A stretch of DNA of 64,000 nucleotides from Apostichopus japonicus. Lineage: Eukaryota; Echinodermata; Holothuroidea; Aspidochirotida; Stichopodidae. A model generated the notes under the pieces. The model searched no databases and had not been told where the DNA came from. It saw nothing but the letters and a program-made list of their open reading frames with translations. The DNA lies in the NCBI RefSeq assembly GCF_037975245.1, contig NC_092575.1:28419341-28483340 (forward strand), written 5' to 3'. Position numbers and translations under genes: made by a program. Positions 11,601-23,903 of the stretch are shown here, piece by piece. Numbering within the stretch: position 1 is the stretch's first letter; each line of letters begins with the position of its first letter.

Positions 11601-14600
11601 TTCATAGTTGTGGATTTGCTGTACAACAGGTCGTTTGGGAATTCATCAGTTTAGGATTCTATTTCTACTGAGGTAGTTGCATGGACTGTATGGACCATAG
11701 AATACATCTTGGTATTGCTACTTCTGTTTGGTTCATGGTGGGATATTAAACTGCACAGAGATAATCTCAAAAAGAGCAAAGAATGGTGCAGCCCAAACCA
11801 AGACTTGATTCGGTGATCGTGTATTTGATATTTTCATGCTGAAAGTGGAAACCTGTTTTCACCGATCTCATTGTAAGGAAAGATTTCAACAAATACTATG
11901 AACAGCACATTCTCTCTCCAGAGATAAAACACTACTGGTTCTATGATATATACTTTTGGACATGTTAGAGATATTGCAGTTTTATTTTGCACATGAATTG
12001 ATATTTGAGATTTCTGATCTCTCAAATTATGATTTGATCTGTCTTGATCATGTAAGTTATATCCATCATTATTTAGCATCTCTTTGGTGTTGTATTGTGT
12101 TACTGTATGATGTTTCATATATATATGTTTCAAATCTTCAGTGTACCATTCTTTGGTGTTGTATTGTACTGTAATATTTCATATATATGTTTCATATCTT
12201 CAGTGTACCTTTCTTGCCAACAGGTAATGCCTTCGAGTATGATTTCTCAAAGGAACGGGACAGACTGGGTTTCAATATTGGAGACGGATGGAGAGTTTAC
12301 AAAAACACAGATTTCAAGTGAGTATCTTGAATTACCTCTGTCTGTTACAAAGTTATGCTGGTAATTAGAGGAAGGCAATCTTATTTTATTCCTATTTTTC
12401 TTTCATTCTTCTGATGGTGTGGTTGAGGTTAGGGACGAGGGATAGTTCTAATATTGCATTAGATTATCTACACAAAGCAATTGGCCAGATATTTCATGTA
12501 ATATTTTTGTTGTCCATCTTCACCAATGAATCAGTTTAATTTAAAGTTGTTGATCCTCATCATAGTCATGCTTCCATACTTCACCTCACCTCACCCCTCC
12601 CTCTTGTTCCCATCCCGCACCCCCTCTCACCCTTTCCCATGCCTCATTTTCTCTTAGATACTGTTATCAGTACTCATCTGCTACTTGGCAAATAGCTAAT
12701 TAAATCAGTTTTGTTTCGCTGAGACTGTAAGCCTCTCTCACACTGTTCATAGCAGTCATTAGAGCGCAGATATAATCTCTTTTTGGTGATACTGACAAAC
12801 AGAGCTGTGATTTGAGTTACTCTGTATTGAGCCAAGTGATTCATATGAATGATGTCTGATTGAGTAGTGGCTAATTATTAACAACAAAGTAAGTACAAAG
12901 GTCATATTATCAAGGTTGGTATAGACTCAGATATCTGTGTGTACATTGTGTGTAGAGCGTGTGTGTGCTTGAATCGTCCTACTCTCCTGTTGTGATATGT
13001 ACAGTTATACTATGATATAAGTCAGTGGGGGAAATAACTGTCTTTGTAGACCAATTGCTGGTATTGTGTGTGATTGATAGGTAATAAATCAAAGGGGTTT
13101 GTTGTAGAATGTCTGTAGTTGGGGGGGGGGGGTGGGGGGGCGGGAGTGACCATTGTAAACTTTATAGTTTCTGATATACTTTGAGCGATGGTGCTAGATT
13201 TAAAAGGAAATTTAGATTTTGAAGAAGATAAAGATAAACAAAGTGCTTTCACAAATTTATGTCCCTGACTCTTGTTGTGGAATCTCACCACTTCACCAAT
13301 GCAGTTCTAAATTGCCTTAAATCATCTACAATCCTGGCATTTATGTCATTAATATTTTCTTCACATAGCAAGCATTAAAAAAGACCATGATAACTGCAAA
13401 AATACAAACGTAACTTATTGTCACACTTTTCCGCAGTGGTTAACATTTTTTGCGAATGTCCATTACTGTAAGTTTGATATGGTACCAAAATGTGAACTAA
13501 TCTCTCCTGCATTAATAGGATAGTGAAGTAGAGAAATTTCAAGGAAGCTCTGTTGACCGTCTAAGCCTTGTCAGTGATGAATATTCTCTGATAGAGAGGT
13601 CTGATCCTTCTGTGAATTTCTTGAATTCCTCGTTTCTGGGACCAGAGCTGTCCTCAACACAAACCTCATCTTGCAGTCATCACTTCTTCAAAATGTTTAT
13701 TTGTATACATCGTAGATTTATGACTTTGGAACCTTTTCATGGAAATGTTTATTTGTATACATACATGTGTGACTTTGGAACTTTCTCTTGGAAATGTTTA
13801 TGATGTAGTTAAATTAATTTTATACTGCCATTGATTCCTGTAAGCTTCATTGTTTTCAGGTCATACATTTCCAACCCTCTCTCTCTTCTTTCCTGGTACA
13901 GACATAGCACCACCTACCCGGAACAACACATTGTCCCTGCCAAGATTAAGGACGAAGACATTCGTAAGATTTGCAAGTTTAGGTCGAAAGGAAGATTTCC
14001 CTCTGTGGTTTGGCGGTAAGTGTGGTGATTATTTGAAGAGGGAATAATATTTGTATCTCTCTCATGCTGTTTAAAGCCAACTAGATAGTCAAATATAAGT
14101 AGTATAAGTCAGCAAACTGTTACTAAAGTTATCAGAAGTAAGTAATTTACTGAATGCTAGAGAACCAGCAGGTACTGTTGTCAGTGATTTATTCAGTAGA
14201 TCTGTATGCTGCCCGTAACAGCTCCATCTTTAGGTGGGGGGAGGGGAGGGGGGTGACAGGCAATACTGTTAAAGGTTATAATTGAACATACAGGAGAGTG
14301 TCAGTTACATTTTAATACTAGATTACTACAATATATTTGTATGTGAAAAAACCAACTAAAGCAAGTACACAAGATGGTTGACTTCTCCATGGTGCCACTG
14401 TCTCTCTACTAGGCATCCCCGGAATGGTGCTGTGATTGTACGGTGTGGGCAGCCAGAGGTCAGCGTGTTTAACTGGAGGTGTAAAGAAGACGAAAGGCTG
14501 ATTGATAGCTTTCTGCAGGCTTGTAGTACGGACGGATTCCAGAGATGTGGACCCAGTATCATGAATGGACACGCTGTGTCATCAGACAAAGGTACGCCAC

Positions 14601-17600
14601 CTAACAATTGTTTGGACATACATATTCATTGATTTATGAATATTCAACATTTGGCAAAGCTGAAATGCCTAGCAAATATTTAGTGCAATGTTTCATCAAA
14701 GTTAAATCATTTATGGATATTTAGACACAAAAGCCGGTTAGATGTGCTAATGAATGTTCATTATTGGATTAATTATACATGCTATTCATGTTACTATAAA
14801 TATTATTTTGTTTTTGGACGTCCTCAACACATTTTCTCCCGAGGGCAATGTTCTGTTGTATACTTTGCCAATTCTCCATTGTGAACTCAGTGAGTTGGAC
14901 TAGATATATTTGAACATCTCTACTGATATTTTGTTTCCTGGAGATTGGTGTGCACTCTAAGAAAGAAAAGAAAGATTCTTACTGTAGTGTTAGTTTAGGT
15001 TTAACTATAAGCACAATGAGCCCCAATTTCCTGTGATTATATTATAATTCTTATGCCAAATGACTTCATTTATGAAGCAACTTTCCTTTTGTGAAAACAA
15101 AATCTGAATACATCATTTATTTCCTTGTTTGACAAACAGAAAGCAACTTGCAGTTATCCAAGGCTAGTCTGTCTCCTTCAAAGAGAGTTTTAATTCTGGA
15201 TTTGAGGTCATACGCATCTGCTTATGCAAATAAGCTGAAAGGAGGCGGCTATGAATATGAAGGTAAGATGGGATTATCTCTTTATATAGTGTTTATGTCA
15301 GAGGTACAGTTGGAGAAAATAAATATTAGAGAAGAGTCAGAATCAATAGTCTAAGACTATCCAAGGATTAGGAATCGTTAGATTATCTTAATCTTGAAAT
15401 GGACATTCTAGACCTAGACTGTTTGAATGTGTTCAGTTTATTAATAACAAGAAGTCTTGACATTAATGAGATGTGGAGATAACTCACCATTCATTGGCTA
15501 CCCGACCAGTGGAGTTGAGTCCATATCTTTAAGATGGCTGTGTTCTAGCTGCTTGTTCCTTGTTTGTCATAATCATATTCAATGCAGATTATTACACATG
15601 ACAAGTTATTTAATTACATATGCCTCGAGTAGTCATGACAGATATATTTTCCTGAGTGGATAGTTATACAGTTTATATTTAATGTTTTAATTTCATATAA
15701 AGATCTTGATGGAATCCTTTCATTATGTGATAGTTTTATTACTATGTTTGTAGATTACTACGAGACAAGCGAAACTCTCTTCATGGGTTTGGTGAACATA
15801 CATTCCATAAGGAAGAGCTTTCAGAGCCTCCGGACACTCTGTAGCTCAGCTACAGAATCTTCCAGGTAAGATCAAAGAAGACAGGAAATCAAGTCTTTCA
15901 TGTGAAGTTTTCACATTCTATGGACAAATACAAAGAGATGTAGTCTACACCCCCCACCCCTACGTTCGCACCACTCACCTAGCCTCACCTGATGTTATTA
16001 TGCACTTTGTGGGGAACCCCTCATGCTGTCCTAGTAAAATCTGTTCCTAAGTATTTTCTCCATCTTCCTTCTGAACATTCTTACCCTTTAATATGTTAAT
16101 AATGCCATGTGAAGCATTAACTTGCTGTGATGGATAATCTCATTGACATTTACATTAAGTGTAAAATTGTTGTGCAACCTTCTAATGCTGTTAGTAACCT
16201 CGGTGTGTAATAGTTCCACTGTCAACAAGACTTGCAAAATGAGGATAGATAGGAAAGTTCATTTCTTGGTTTCTTGGAAACTGTTGCTAAGCAACCACTA
16301 CTTTGAATGAGCTTCAACTGTTATTCATGCCTAATCGTGACTGACTTTGGTGTGTATCTCTTATTAAAGTCTGTGTTATTGATATGTTTACAGTAACTGG
16401 CTGTCAAAGTTAGAATCCACGGAATGGCTAAACCACCTTGCTCTCCTGCTCAAGTCTGCTCATGTGGTAGTTAACGGTGTCCACAAAGAAGGCCGGCCAA
16501 TCGTGATCCATTGTACTGATGGGTGGGATCGTACCACTCAGGTGGTGGGGCTGGCTGAGATCATGTTGGACCCTTACTACAGGACCCTGGAGGTTAGCCC
16601 ATTTATCCCACTTTTGTGAATCTTAATTGAAATGTGTAATCCAGATATGATAATTTGATTAATATTCACCCATTTTGAGACCATTTATCCCACTTCTGTG
16701 AATCTTATTTGAAATGTGTAATCCAGATATGATCATTTGATTATTGTTCACCCATTTTGGGGGAGTTGTTAGATTTGCTGCTTTCTAAAAGCTCAGTAGA
16801 ATGGCAGTCTAATCACCTTACAAAGAATTGTTTTCAATATAAGAATACAGTGGAGAAAGGCAACATTTGAAGCATTCTTGTTAATTCTATTTGACTAAAG
16901 TTAACTTGTTGTCCTGTTGACTCTGATATATTTCAACCATAACCAGCCCTCATTCTTACTAAACCAACATATCATAAATATGAAATATTATAATTTTATG
17001 ATTATTATTATTATTATATCATAAATAGCAGCTGCATAATGGAAGGATGTTCACAGATTGTACAACTATGCTAACCTTCTCCTCTATTTTTGTTTTTGAA
17101 GGGTATCCAAGTTTTGATCGAGAGAGAATGGCTTGATTTTGGTCACCAGTTTGCTACTAGATGCGGTAATGATACAAATGACAATGATCTCAATGGCAGA
17201 TCCCCAGTATTCCTCCAGTGGCTGGATTGCCTGCATCAACTCATTAAACAGTTCCCTACTGCCTTTGAATTCAACGAAACATTTCTGGTAAGTCCCTCCT
17301 GGACAGCGGTACACTTGTTACAATTGTTCCTGTTCTATCTAACAGATTAACAGTGTTTTTGTGCAAATAATCAAACCACTGTTTTGTTTTTTGCTCAAGC
17401 AGGGACAAGAATTTGGTAGAATATTTTTTTCCTCAAAAATATGTTCTTGGAAATCCTTGTATGGGTAGTCTTATTCCTGAACAATTTAACATTGGCCTTC
17501 AAAATGAGAAGATGATACCATACTTTATGAGAAAGTTTTGTCATTTGTTCAAGGGAAATAATCAATTTTTGATAACTTCTCATTGTTGCTATGACAACAA

Positions 17601-20391
17601 GGATTCCTCCTGTAAGTGTTATTTTACATGTTTTAGATTGGATCATGGTTTGTTACGTCGATAATTCTTCCTCCCATTTTTCAGATTAAATTGGCGGAAC
17701 ATGTCTACTCTTGTCTGTTTGGAACATTCCTCTGCAATACAAAGAAAGAAAGGTTGGATTGTGTGGTTCAAGAAAACACTTGTTCCGTCTGGGCCATCTT
17801 ACAAGTGGAAGCCCTCACTAATAAGAACTTTCTGTTTGATCCCAAAACTGATCACGTAAGTCAACCTTTGCTCCAAGAAGTTATAACTCAAGTGTTTAAT
17901 ACTTTTAAGTGGACAGTCTCTGTTAGAACAGGGAAGCACTGTTAGTTTTTGTATGCATGGTTATTGTGCATTATTTCTTGAGTGTGTGATATTATAGCAA
18001 CGAAATGCTGATACGGAGCTGTTTGTTGTACAAATTGTGCCTCAGTTTATGAATAAATTTATAAACTTGTTGACTGGAGGGTTCCTTCTCCTTTGGTTTT
18101 CATGACAGGTACTGCACCCCTCCTGGAATATTTGTGATCTCCATTTCTGGTCGAAGCTGTTTATGTCAGAAAGTTCTCGGTCGGAGGTTGAGGATGGCTC
18201 AACATGGGCACACAGTGAAACGTCAGGGATTGGTAGCCCAAAATTACCCAGAACCCGGTCATTTGATGACATTCACAAAACGGTTTGTGAAGATGGAGAA
18301 AGAAGAGCAAGTTTTGTGGAAACGACTTCATTAGCAAGGACATCCAGCGATCCAAATCTTAGCGATTTGAGGTTAGAAGAATTTGTTGGCACTCCTCCTA
18401 AAGGGACGTACATGATATCATCTACTGAGGTGGAATCAAAGGGAGGCACCCAGGAATCTGATTGGTCAAATGATCAAGTGGAAACTGCTCACAGTGACAA
18501 GAATGAGAAGATAGAATACAAGACAGATGAACAAGGAATACAAGATAGAGCTGAAGATAACAGTAAAATTATGATGCGAGAAGATTCTACGCTTCTCCAG
18601 TCTTTGAGAAGAGAGGAAGTAATACAGGAAATACACATGCAGAGCTCTACGGATACAGTAACCGAGGAGACCCCCCGGGATGCCCCACCTCCTCCAACCC
18701 TGGCGATGTGTAATGGTTATCACAGCGAGGAATTAACAGGAATTGAAGATGGAGATAGAAATCATAATAATTCTGAGAATCATTTAGTACTCAAGAAGAG
18801 TTCAAACATTAGTACTAGCACTAGTGATATTAGTAATTCTCATATCGAATGTCGTAGTCGGAGACTCAGGAATAGGAGCTCAGATCCTAAAGAAGTCACT
18901 CGAGATGCTGAATCGTCTCTAAGAAACTTAAGAATTAAATCCAGTGAATCACATAATCACGTAAGGGTGAAGGACAGGAATGGTTTGTCCACTTCTCCGA
19001 CCAGTTTGTTTAGGTCCAGGTGCTTCTCTGGTCCCAGAAGCCCATCAGACAGAAACTGTCCACTCAGGATAGGGAAACATCTAGATGAAGATGGTTTGAC
19101 CAATATTTCATCAGCTAATCACAGACGACTGGTAGAAATAATGATCATTTCAGAGAATGAGAAGGAGACGTTGAGAGAGGAGATTTTTGAGCTAAGAGAA
19201 CAGCTCAAGCGATGTCAGGTGGATTGTTGGCATGACTACCATGGCCTATCAGACAAGCCTGCAAGCTATGAGGTAAGCATAATAATTATAGGAGATGATC
19301 AACAACTTTATCAATAGAGAATCATGAGAACAGGGGTATGGTCATTATTGTGAATGGTTGCATGACTGGTAAAGGACATCTGACTGGCTTGGTACACATC
19401 CTATAGGACATGTAGTATGTCTGCCAGACTGGTAGAGACATCTGACTGGCTTGGAACACACCACATAGGAAATGTGATATGTCTGCCAGACTAGTAGAGA
19501 CATCTGACTGGCTTGGTACACATCCTATAGGACATGTGGTATGTCTGCCAGACTGGTAGAGACATGACTGGTCTGATAGAGTTGTGGGGAGATATTAGTG
19601 TCAGACTGGTAGAGGACATCTGACCAGTCTGATAGGACTGATAGAAGATATTACTAATAAGGTATGTCTGACATCTGCATTATCCCACTCAAAGCAGTCA
19701 ACTGAAATTAACATTTTAGGCATATATCAAAATGGAATAATGGGTATGTAAAACAGGTGACTTGGAAATGCTATGTAAGTTTTTCTCCTCTGTAATTCCA
19801 GGTTGCTACTAACTTGACTGTAGAAGATGATGAGTTGACGCCTTCCTCTGTACCAAACTCCTTACACTCTGATGCCTCCTGGGAACAACTGGACGATAGA
19901 GATCAAAGCCAGACCCTGTGGGTACCTGACCATGCGGTCACACACTGTCCGTGTGGTCATAAGTTCAACCTGATAACCAGAAGACACCATTGCAGGTAGA
20001 TTGGATACACCTTGTAGAATCACCCCATGTCCCACATCAAACTCGAGCCGAAATGTCCTGGGATGACATGATAATTGTCCTATAGTTTTCATCCCTAGAC
20101 TAGAAGTTCATTTCTAATTTTTGGCAAGCATGCATATTTTGTAACTTAATGATATGTTTGATTATTCTGTTCTCCTGCAGAAACTGTGGACGAATCTTCT
20201 GTGGCACTTGTAGCAATTTTTTCATAGCCATTCCGAGGGAGCAACTTTTCCATCCGCAGCGGGTCTGTTCGCAATGTCACTCATCTCTCGAAGAGCAACA
20301 GCCGCAATCTAGCAGATTGTGTTCTAGTCAAACATCCCTGGATAAGGACGGAAACTTTATGAAAGCGGTAACTGTCATTGGCCAGGGGTGA
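5453..20391 (+). CDS. MTMR3/4-like: Myotubularin-related phosphatase with FYVE domain (MTMR3/MTMR4 type), 14 exons, 5' end missing
   Basis: Phosphoinositide 3-phosphatase, expected to remove the D3 phosphate of PI3P and PI(3,5)P2 on endosomal or autophagic membranes. Exons: 5453-5659, 6703-6782, 10881-11050, 12224-12317, 13902-14015, 14413-14591, 15140-15262, 15754-15865, 16394-16592, 17102-17287, 17685-17855, 18109-19272, 19802-19995, 20181-20391; all junctions are GT-AG and keep frame, giving 1,067 codons then TGA. Counting from the first visible codon: PH-GRAM about 30-150, phosphatase about 190-565 with P-loop HCTDGWDRT (Cys400, Arg406), disordered Ser-rich linker to about 880, coiled coil about 883-915, FYVE 973-1040. 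Similarity to vertebrate MTMR3/4 extends through the whole catalytic domain (LDPYYRT, EWLDFGH, VFLQWLD, YSCLFGTFLCN). The initiator exon is not identified. The cysteine loop is intact, so it is not a dead myotubularin. Confidence 0.95.
7195..7917. repeat. Short-unit minisatellite with internal higher-order duplication, in MTMR intron 2
   Basis: Units of about 15-20 bp built on TAGTATGATCTCCCTG, with variants GATATCC, GGTCTCC and CCCAGTAG. A stretch of about 160 bp (from near 7381) recurs with near identity 314 bp downstream (from near 7695), so a block of units was duplicated together. The minus strand is open for 249 codons because the unit has no stop; this is not taken as a gene. Confidence 0.95.
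9735..9842 (+). repeat. Dispersed ~100-bp repeat, copy 1
   Basis: Begins GGTCTAAGCCTTGTC and contains TTGAATTCCTCGTTTCTG followed by AGAGCTG. A second diverged copy is at 13553-13655. No coding content or tRNA-like boxes; family unknown. Confidence 0.6.
10061..10440 (+). mobile_element. tRNA-derived SINE in MTMR intron
   Basis: The head resembles a tRNA gene: A box around TGGTCAAGTGG (10072) and B box GGTTCGAGCCC (10116-10126), correctly spaced for RNA polymerase III. The body includes TTGGGCAAGGCGCTTTA and ACCCAGGTGTATAAATGG, a central block of a kind seen in many metazoan SINEs. The tail is AT-rich (CAACTTTAACTTTA). The small open frames across it are not genes. Confidence 0.8.
10547..10850. 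repeat. Minisatellite, 48-51-bp unit, ~6 copies, next to an exon acceptor
   Basis: The unit contains GGTTGTAGAGGACTA, TTAATAT, GAGTGTTTGAGTATATAT and TCAA. Early units are about 48 bp; later ones carry a short insertion (CTCAGT). The array ends about 30 bp before the acceptor of the MTMR exon at 10881. Confidence 0.9.
10881..11050 (+). CDS. MTMR exon: end of PH-GRAM
   Basis: Encodes VKFSSDAHCLEW and FFAFCFHAWCFSEKG, matching the end of the MTMR3/4 GRAM domain and the entry to the phosphatase linker. Its acceptor (TTTCTATACAG) sits only about 30 bp after a 48-51-bp minisatellite. Confidence 0.85.
11205..11400. repeat. Diverged direct duplication in MTMR intron 3
   Basis: A block beginning TTGTTGCTGTTAGACCCAT and containing CTTCAGAGTATTATTGTATC occurs twice about 115 bp apart. 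Two copies only, with no coding content. Confidence 0.7.
13553..13655 (+). repeat. Dispersed ~100-bp repeat, copy 2
   Basis: Diverged partner of the block at 9735-9842: it shares GTCTAAGCCTTGTC, then a GTGATGAA..ATTCT segment, then TTGAATTCCTCGTTTCTGGG. Same orientation, in a different intron of the same gene. Confidence 0.6.
16394..16592 (+). CDS. MTMR catalytic exon with CX5R P-loop
   Basis: Encodes NWLSKLESTEWLNHL, then IVIHCTDGWDRTTQVV, then LDPYYRTLE. The P-loop has the nucleophilic Cys, the transition-state Arg and the Asp expected of active myotubularins; Thr replaces the more usual Ser after Cys. The exon ends in phase 0 at GAG|GTTAGC. Confidence 0.95.
16604..16770. repeat. Two-copy tandem duplication after the catalytic exon
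   Basis: A block of about 78 bp containing CATTTATCCCACTT, GAATCTTA and TGTAATCCAGATATGAT is repeated once, starting about 12 bp after the donor of the catalytic exon. Confidence 0.8.
18109..19272 (+). CDS. MTMR large linker exon
   Basis: A 388-codon exon. The first ~20 residues (VLHPSWNICDLHFWSKLF) close the phosphatase domain. The rest is polar, rich in Ser, Glu and Asp and low in hydrophobics, with a Pro patch (DAPPPPTLA); it is predicted disordered, as in MTMR3/4. The end (ENEKETLREEIFELREQLK) is a heptad-like coiled coil, which in this family supports dimerisation. Donor GAG|GTAAGC. Confidence 0.9.
19379..19640. repeat. Short tandem array, ~61-bp unit, ~3.5 copies
   Basis: The unit contains CTGACTGGCTTGG, CACATCCTATAGGACATG and GTCTGCCAGACTGGTAGAG. 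The last copies degenerate. It lies in the intron between the coiled-coil exon and the FYVE exons. Confidence 0.85.
19802..20391 (+). CDS. MTMR FYVE zinc finger, two exons
   Basis: Exons 19802-19995 and 20181-20391. All three FYVE signatures are present: WVPD, the basic RRHHCR patch that contacts PI3P, and RVC near the end, with eight zinc-ligand cysteines in CxxC pairs. The intron interrupts the last Arg codon of RRHHCR. After FYVE the protein ends with a short tail, so FYVE is nearly C-terminal as in MTMR3/4. Confidence 0.95.
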
Positions 20392-20831
20392 AGCTCATAC
20401 CCCTTGCCTGGGTAAAGATGAATAAGATTTTGATAATAGCAGAATACAATTTACAAAAAATTAAAACATGACTTCATTGAGATATTCTAGCATATTGTTA
20501 GGAAAAGGTCAGAGGAAGCCTTGACCGAGTTCTCGTTACTTTGTCAGCCTAATCTTAGACTCTTATCACTAATCCCAAGCATTAAAGTGTGCCATGATAT
20601 TGATGGATGAATTTTTACTTTACACAAAAGTGAGTTTAAAGATTGTTGACTAGTTATGCTTGTAATGCTGATTCCTTCGTTCATGACTGCAAGAGTTTTG
20701 TTTTCCATATTCAAATATCTTTCCTCAAGTATCCTGTCAATCTTAAATCAAACAGGAAGTGTTGTTTAAATTTTACTACCTTTCAAAAAGGTTTATGTAA
20801 TTCAAGTGCAATTTGCAAGTTAACAAATCGA

Positions 20832-20837
20832 AATAAA
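20832..20837 (+). terminator. Candidate polyadenylation signal of the MTMR gene
   Basis: AATAAA about 440 bp after the TGA codon, in the first AT-rich stretch downstream. Placement is plausible; no transcript evidence is available. Confidence 0.4.
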
Positions 20838-22680
20838 GGATGACTCTGTGGCTATCTGAACATAAAATATTGTTTATGAACACTTTCCATCCTGTTTTGT
20901 TTTGGTTTATATTCAAAGATTTGGTTTGCTCAGATCAACATAGTTTGTGGTTCCTCAAAGATTACAGATGATAATGCTCTGCCTCTTTCTTCTTCTTCGT
21001 TCTGTAACCAATCACTGTTCCCTCTTCTTGGTTATAGTACAATCAAGGTATGAGCTTAGTCTCACAAAGTGTTCCTTAAAACAAGGCGTGTTGAGGTAAC
21101 CTATGCGGCTGTTGCACAAAAATCCGGAAAATTTTGTTATTTAATATAAAAATATAGTTATATGTTTGTTCATTGTTTTTGATTTTATATCTGAAATTAT
21201 TTTTTGTATTGCCAATCTAGGAGAAATTATATGTGTTTGAGTTTCAAAACGATGTATGATATAAGTATAAATTGGGCAACTGTTGGATGTTATGGGGCAG
21301 TAGTAGGGTGGCTTGAGGGCATCTCTCAAGGCTGAAGCCCAAGGTAACTGCAGAAGCAAATAAAGGGCAATGGAAGGGTAAAGACCATGGGCCCTTGGCA
21401 AAAGGGACAATTGGAAGGGTGATGTTTTTAGGCCCCACAAAAGGATAATGTAAGGAATCAAGTTAATTTATCAATTAAATTGTCATTAGCTCCTGTGAGA
21501 GTTGGGATCTCATGTTTTGGTTGCATAACTAAGCAAAAATACAGGGAAAATTTAGCTTGATGAAATGTTTGGTGTGGTTACAGGGTCAAGCTAAATGAAA
21601 GTAACATGACAAGATCATAAATATATATATAAGTTGTTTTGCAGAACTCAGAAAGTAAATTCTATCTTGGCCACAATAATAAAATTAAAAGAAAAAGGAG
21701 CAGAAATCTTAATTTTGATGAATATTTTAGCTTGCAAATTAACGGGGGCTTAAAAGTTTCCTGGCACAGCTATATTGCTATGTATTTATTTTGACTGGTA
21801 AAGTGCAAATGACAGTGTACCGATAATTGTCTTGTACACAAAGCTATCGTTGTAACAACTGTTAGGCATATCACTGTTGCCCTGGCAACCTGATCAGCTG
21901 CGATGCTTGAGGATACCTGAGACCTCTGTCCCCCCCCCCTCCCACCCCTCCACTAAGTAATGTCAGACTAACACTCCAGTACAGGTTTAAAAAAAATCCT
22001 GTGCCAATGTATTCTGTCATTGTACCTCCTCGCTGAAAATTAATTGGTTAGTTTCTGTAAAAGCTTGAAGGTAAAAACTTGCTTGCTTTATAATTCAGGT
22101 AGAGACAAGGTGACGAAGGTTTCTTGTGACAGAAGTATCAGATTTCATGCGGGCAAAACTTGTCAATGAATCTCTGTAAGAGATGGTAATACATATTGTA
22201 ATATGCTTCAAGCTATAAAATGCAATTTATTAACAGTAGACTACAAGCTATGGCTATCTCTATCAACAAATATGTGTGTTTGGTTTATATATTACTCTAT
22301 TGGTTAGCTTTGTTATTATTGTTGATATTTTTATTAATTGTTTACACCCCTCCATCCCTTAATGGAACTATTGGAAGATGTAATATGTGTAATACACAAC
22401 ATATTGCAAAGAATGAGTATTGTCACATCACTGCCATTAAATGTTAATATTAGCCAAGGTGAAATTAAACCGGTAAGATAAACAGAATTTCTTTGGTTTA
22501 AACGGAAAGTAAAGTTCTTTTCTACATCTTTCATAAAGTTAAAGAGATAATCCCTTTCATTGTTAAATAAACATAGTATACAACTGATGTTTCTAAACCA
22601 ATGCAGTGGCTGGTTCTTAATGGGAATACATTTCAATTCAAAGTAAACAAATGCCTCCTATCTCTTTCTGATGTACAATT
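20838..22680. other. Intergenic region, nothing recognised
   Basis: AT-rich sequence between the end of the MTMR gene and the pyrimidine tract. No domain-bearing frame, tRNA-like boxes or tandem repeats stand out. Confidence 0.5.
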
Positions 22681-23345
22681 GTCCCCCTCCCCCCCCCCCC
22701 AAATGAGAGCTCATAACCCCTTCCTCTTCAGCCTATGAAGTTTCCCCTTTCCTCAACTCCTGAATTGTCCCCTCAGTTACTTCAACCCCTGAAGTGTACC
22801 CTTCCTCCTAAATGCCTGAAGTGTTGCCTTTCCTCAACCCCTGGAGTATTACATGTCCACCCCTTCCTCCTCTACCCCTGAATTTCCCCCTTCCTCCTCT
22901 GTGCCTGAAGTATCCCCTTTCCCCAACCCCTGAAGTAACCCATTTCCACCCATTCCTCTACCCCTGAAGTGTCCCCTTCCAATCTTTCCTCCTGTGTGCC
23001 TGAATTGTTCCCCTTCCACCCTTTCTGCCTCCGAAGTGTCCCGTTTCCAACGGTTCCTACTGTGTGCCTGAAGTGTCCACTTTCCTCCTCCCCCCCCCCT
23101 GAAGTGTTCTCTTTACAGCTTTTCCTCCTGTGTGTCTGACGTGTCCCCATTCCAGTTTCCTCTGCCCCTAAAGTGCCACCTTGTCATCCCTTTCCCCCTC
23201 TGCCTCTGCTGTCCCTTTCCTCCTCTGCAATTGAAGTGTCCCCTTTCCAGTTTCCACCTCATCCTCCCTACCCTTGAAGTTTGCCCTGTCCACCTTTTCC
23301 TCCTCTGTGCCTGAAGCGCCCTCACACCAACCCTCCTCTCTACCC
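22680..23345. repeat. Long degenerate polypyrimidine minisatellite
   Basis: About 660 bp of C/T-biased plus strand made of loosely repeated CCCCTGAAGTGTCCCC and TTTCCTCCTCTGTGCC motifs, with unit length varying around 30-45 bp. Minus-strand frames are long only because the unit is purine-rich (Gly/Glu/Arg runs). It has triplex (H-DNA) potential. Confidence 0.75.
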
Positions 23346-23818
23346 CTGAAGATAAAGGAAGTTGGGGTTTGTAATAATTCCTTGTTTTCAGCCCTCAAGG
23401 GGTCATGGTTTCAAACTCATGTGATGAGATGGAAACCTCTTTATCAGGTGATATCTCTGCTCTTCCTCCTCCTTTAGCCTTCTAATATCTTTTTGAAGAG
23501 GTTGATGGTCGAACTACATCTCGACTTGGCGTAGTTCGAGAGATTCACTAGGAAATGCGTCAATGTGGGGTAATACATTTTCACCACTAATATATTTATT
23601 TCCACATTATTTGTTAAAGTCTTATGAAACATTCATGTTTATTGAGTAGAATTGGGCACCAACATGCGTCCTCCCGTTGGTGGGGTACCCCCCCCCCCAC
23701 ACACATATATATATATATACTTCCACTCCACGGTGATATGCTATAGTTTCGAATCCAGTAGGTTGAGTTCGCCGGAATGAACAGAGCCGAGGGCAACGTT
23801 ATGAAATACTTTGTACCT

Positions 23819-23824
23819 TTTATT
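23819..23824 (-). terminator. Candidate polyadenylation signal of the SLC16-like gene
   Basis: AATAAA on the minus strand, about 80 bases after the TAG stop at 23904. Position is typical of a short 3' UTR. Confidence 0.5.
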
Positions 23825-23903
23825 GTTTTTTTTTACACCAGTTTATGCAAAAGGCTGCAACTCATGTTTAGCATACAGCGCCACCGATATGAATATACCA
23901 CTA

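Noticed and set aside
22872-23398. Overlapping minus-strand Gly/Glu/Arg-rich frames
   Set aside because: A result of the purine-rich strand of the polypyrimidine minisatellite; no domain or start context.
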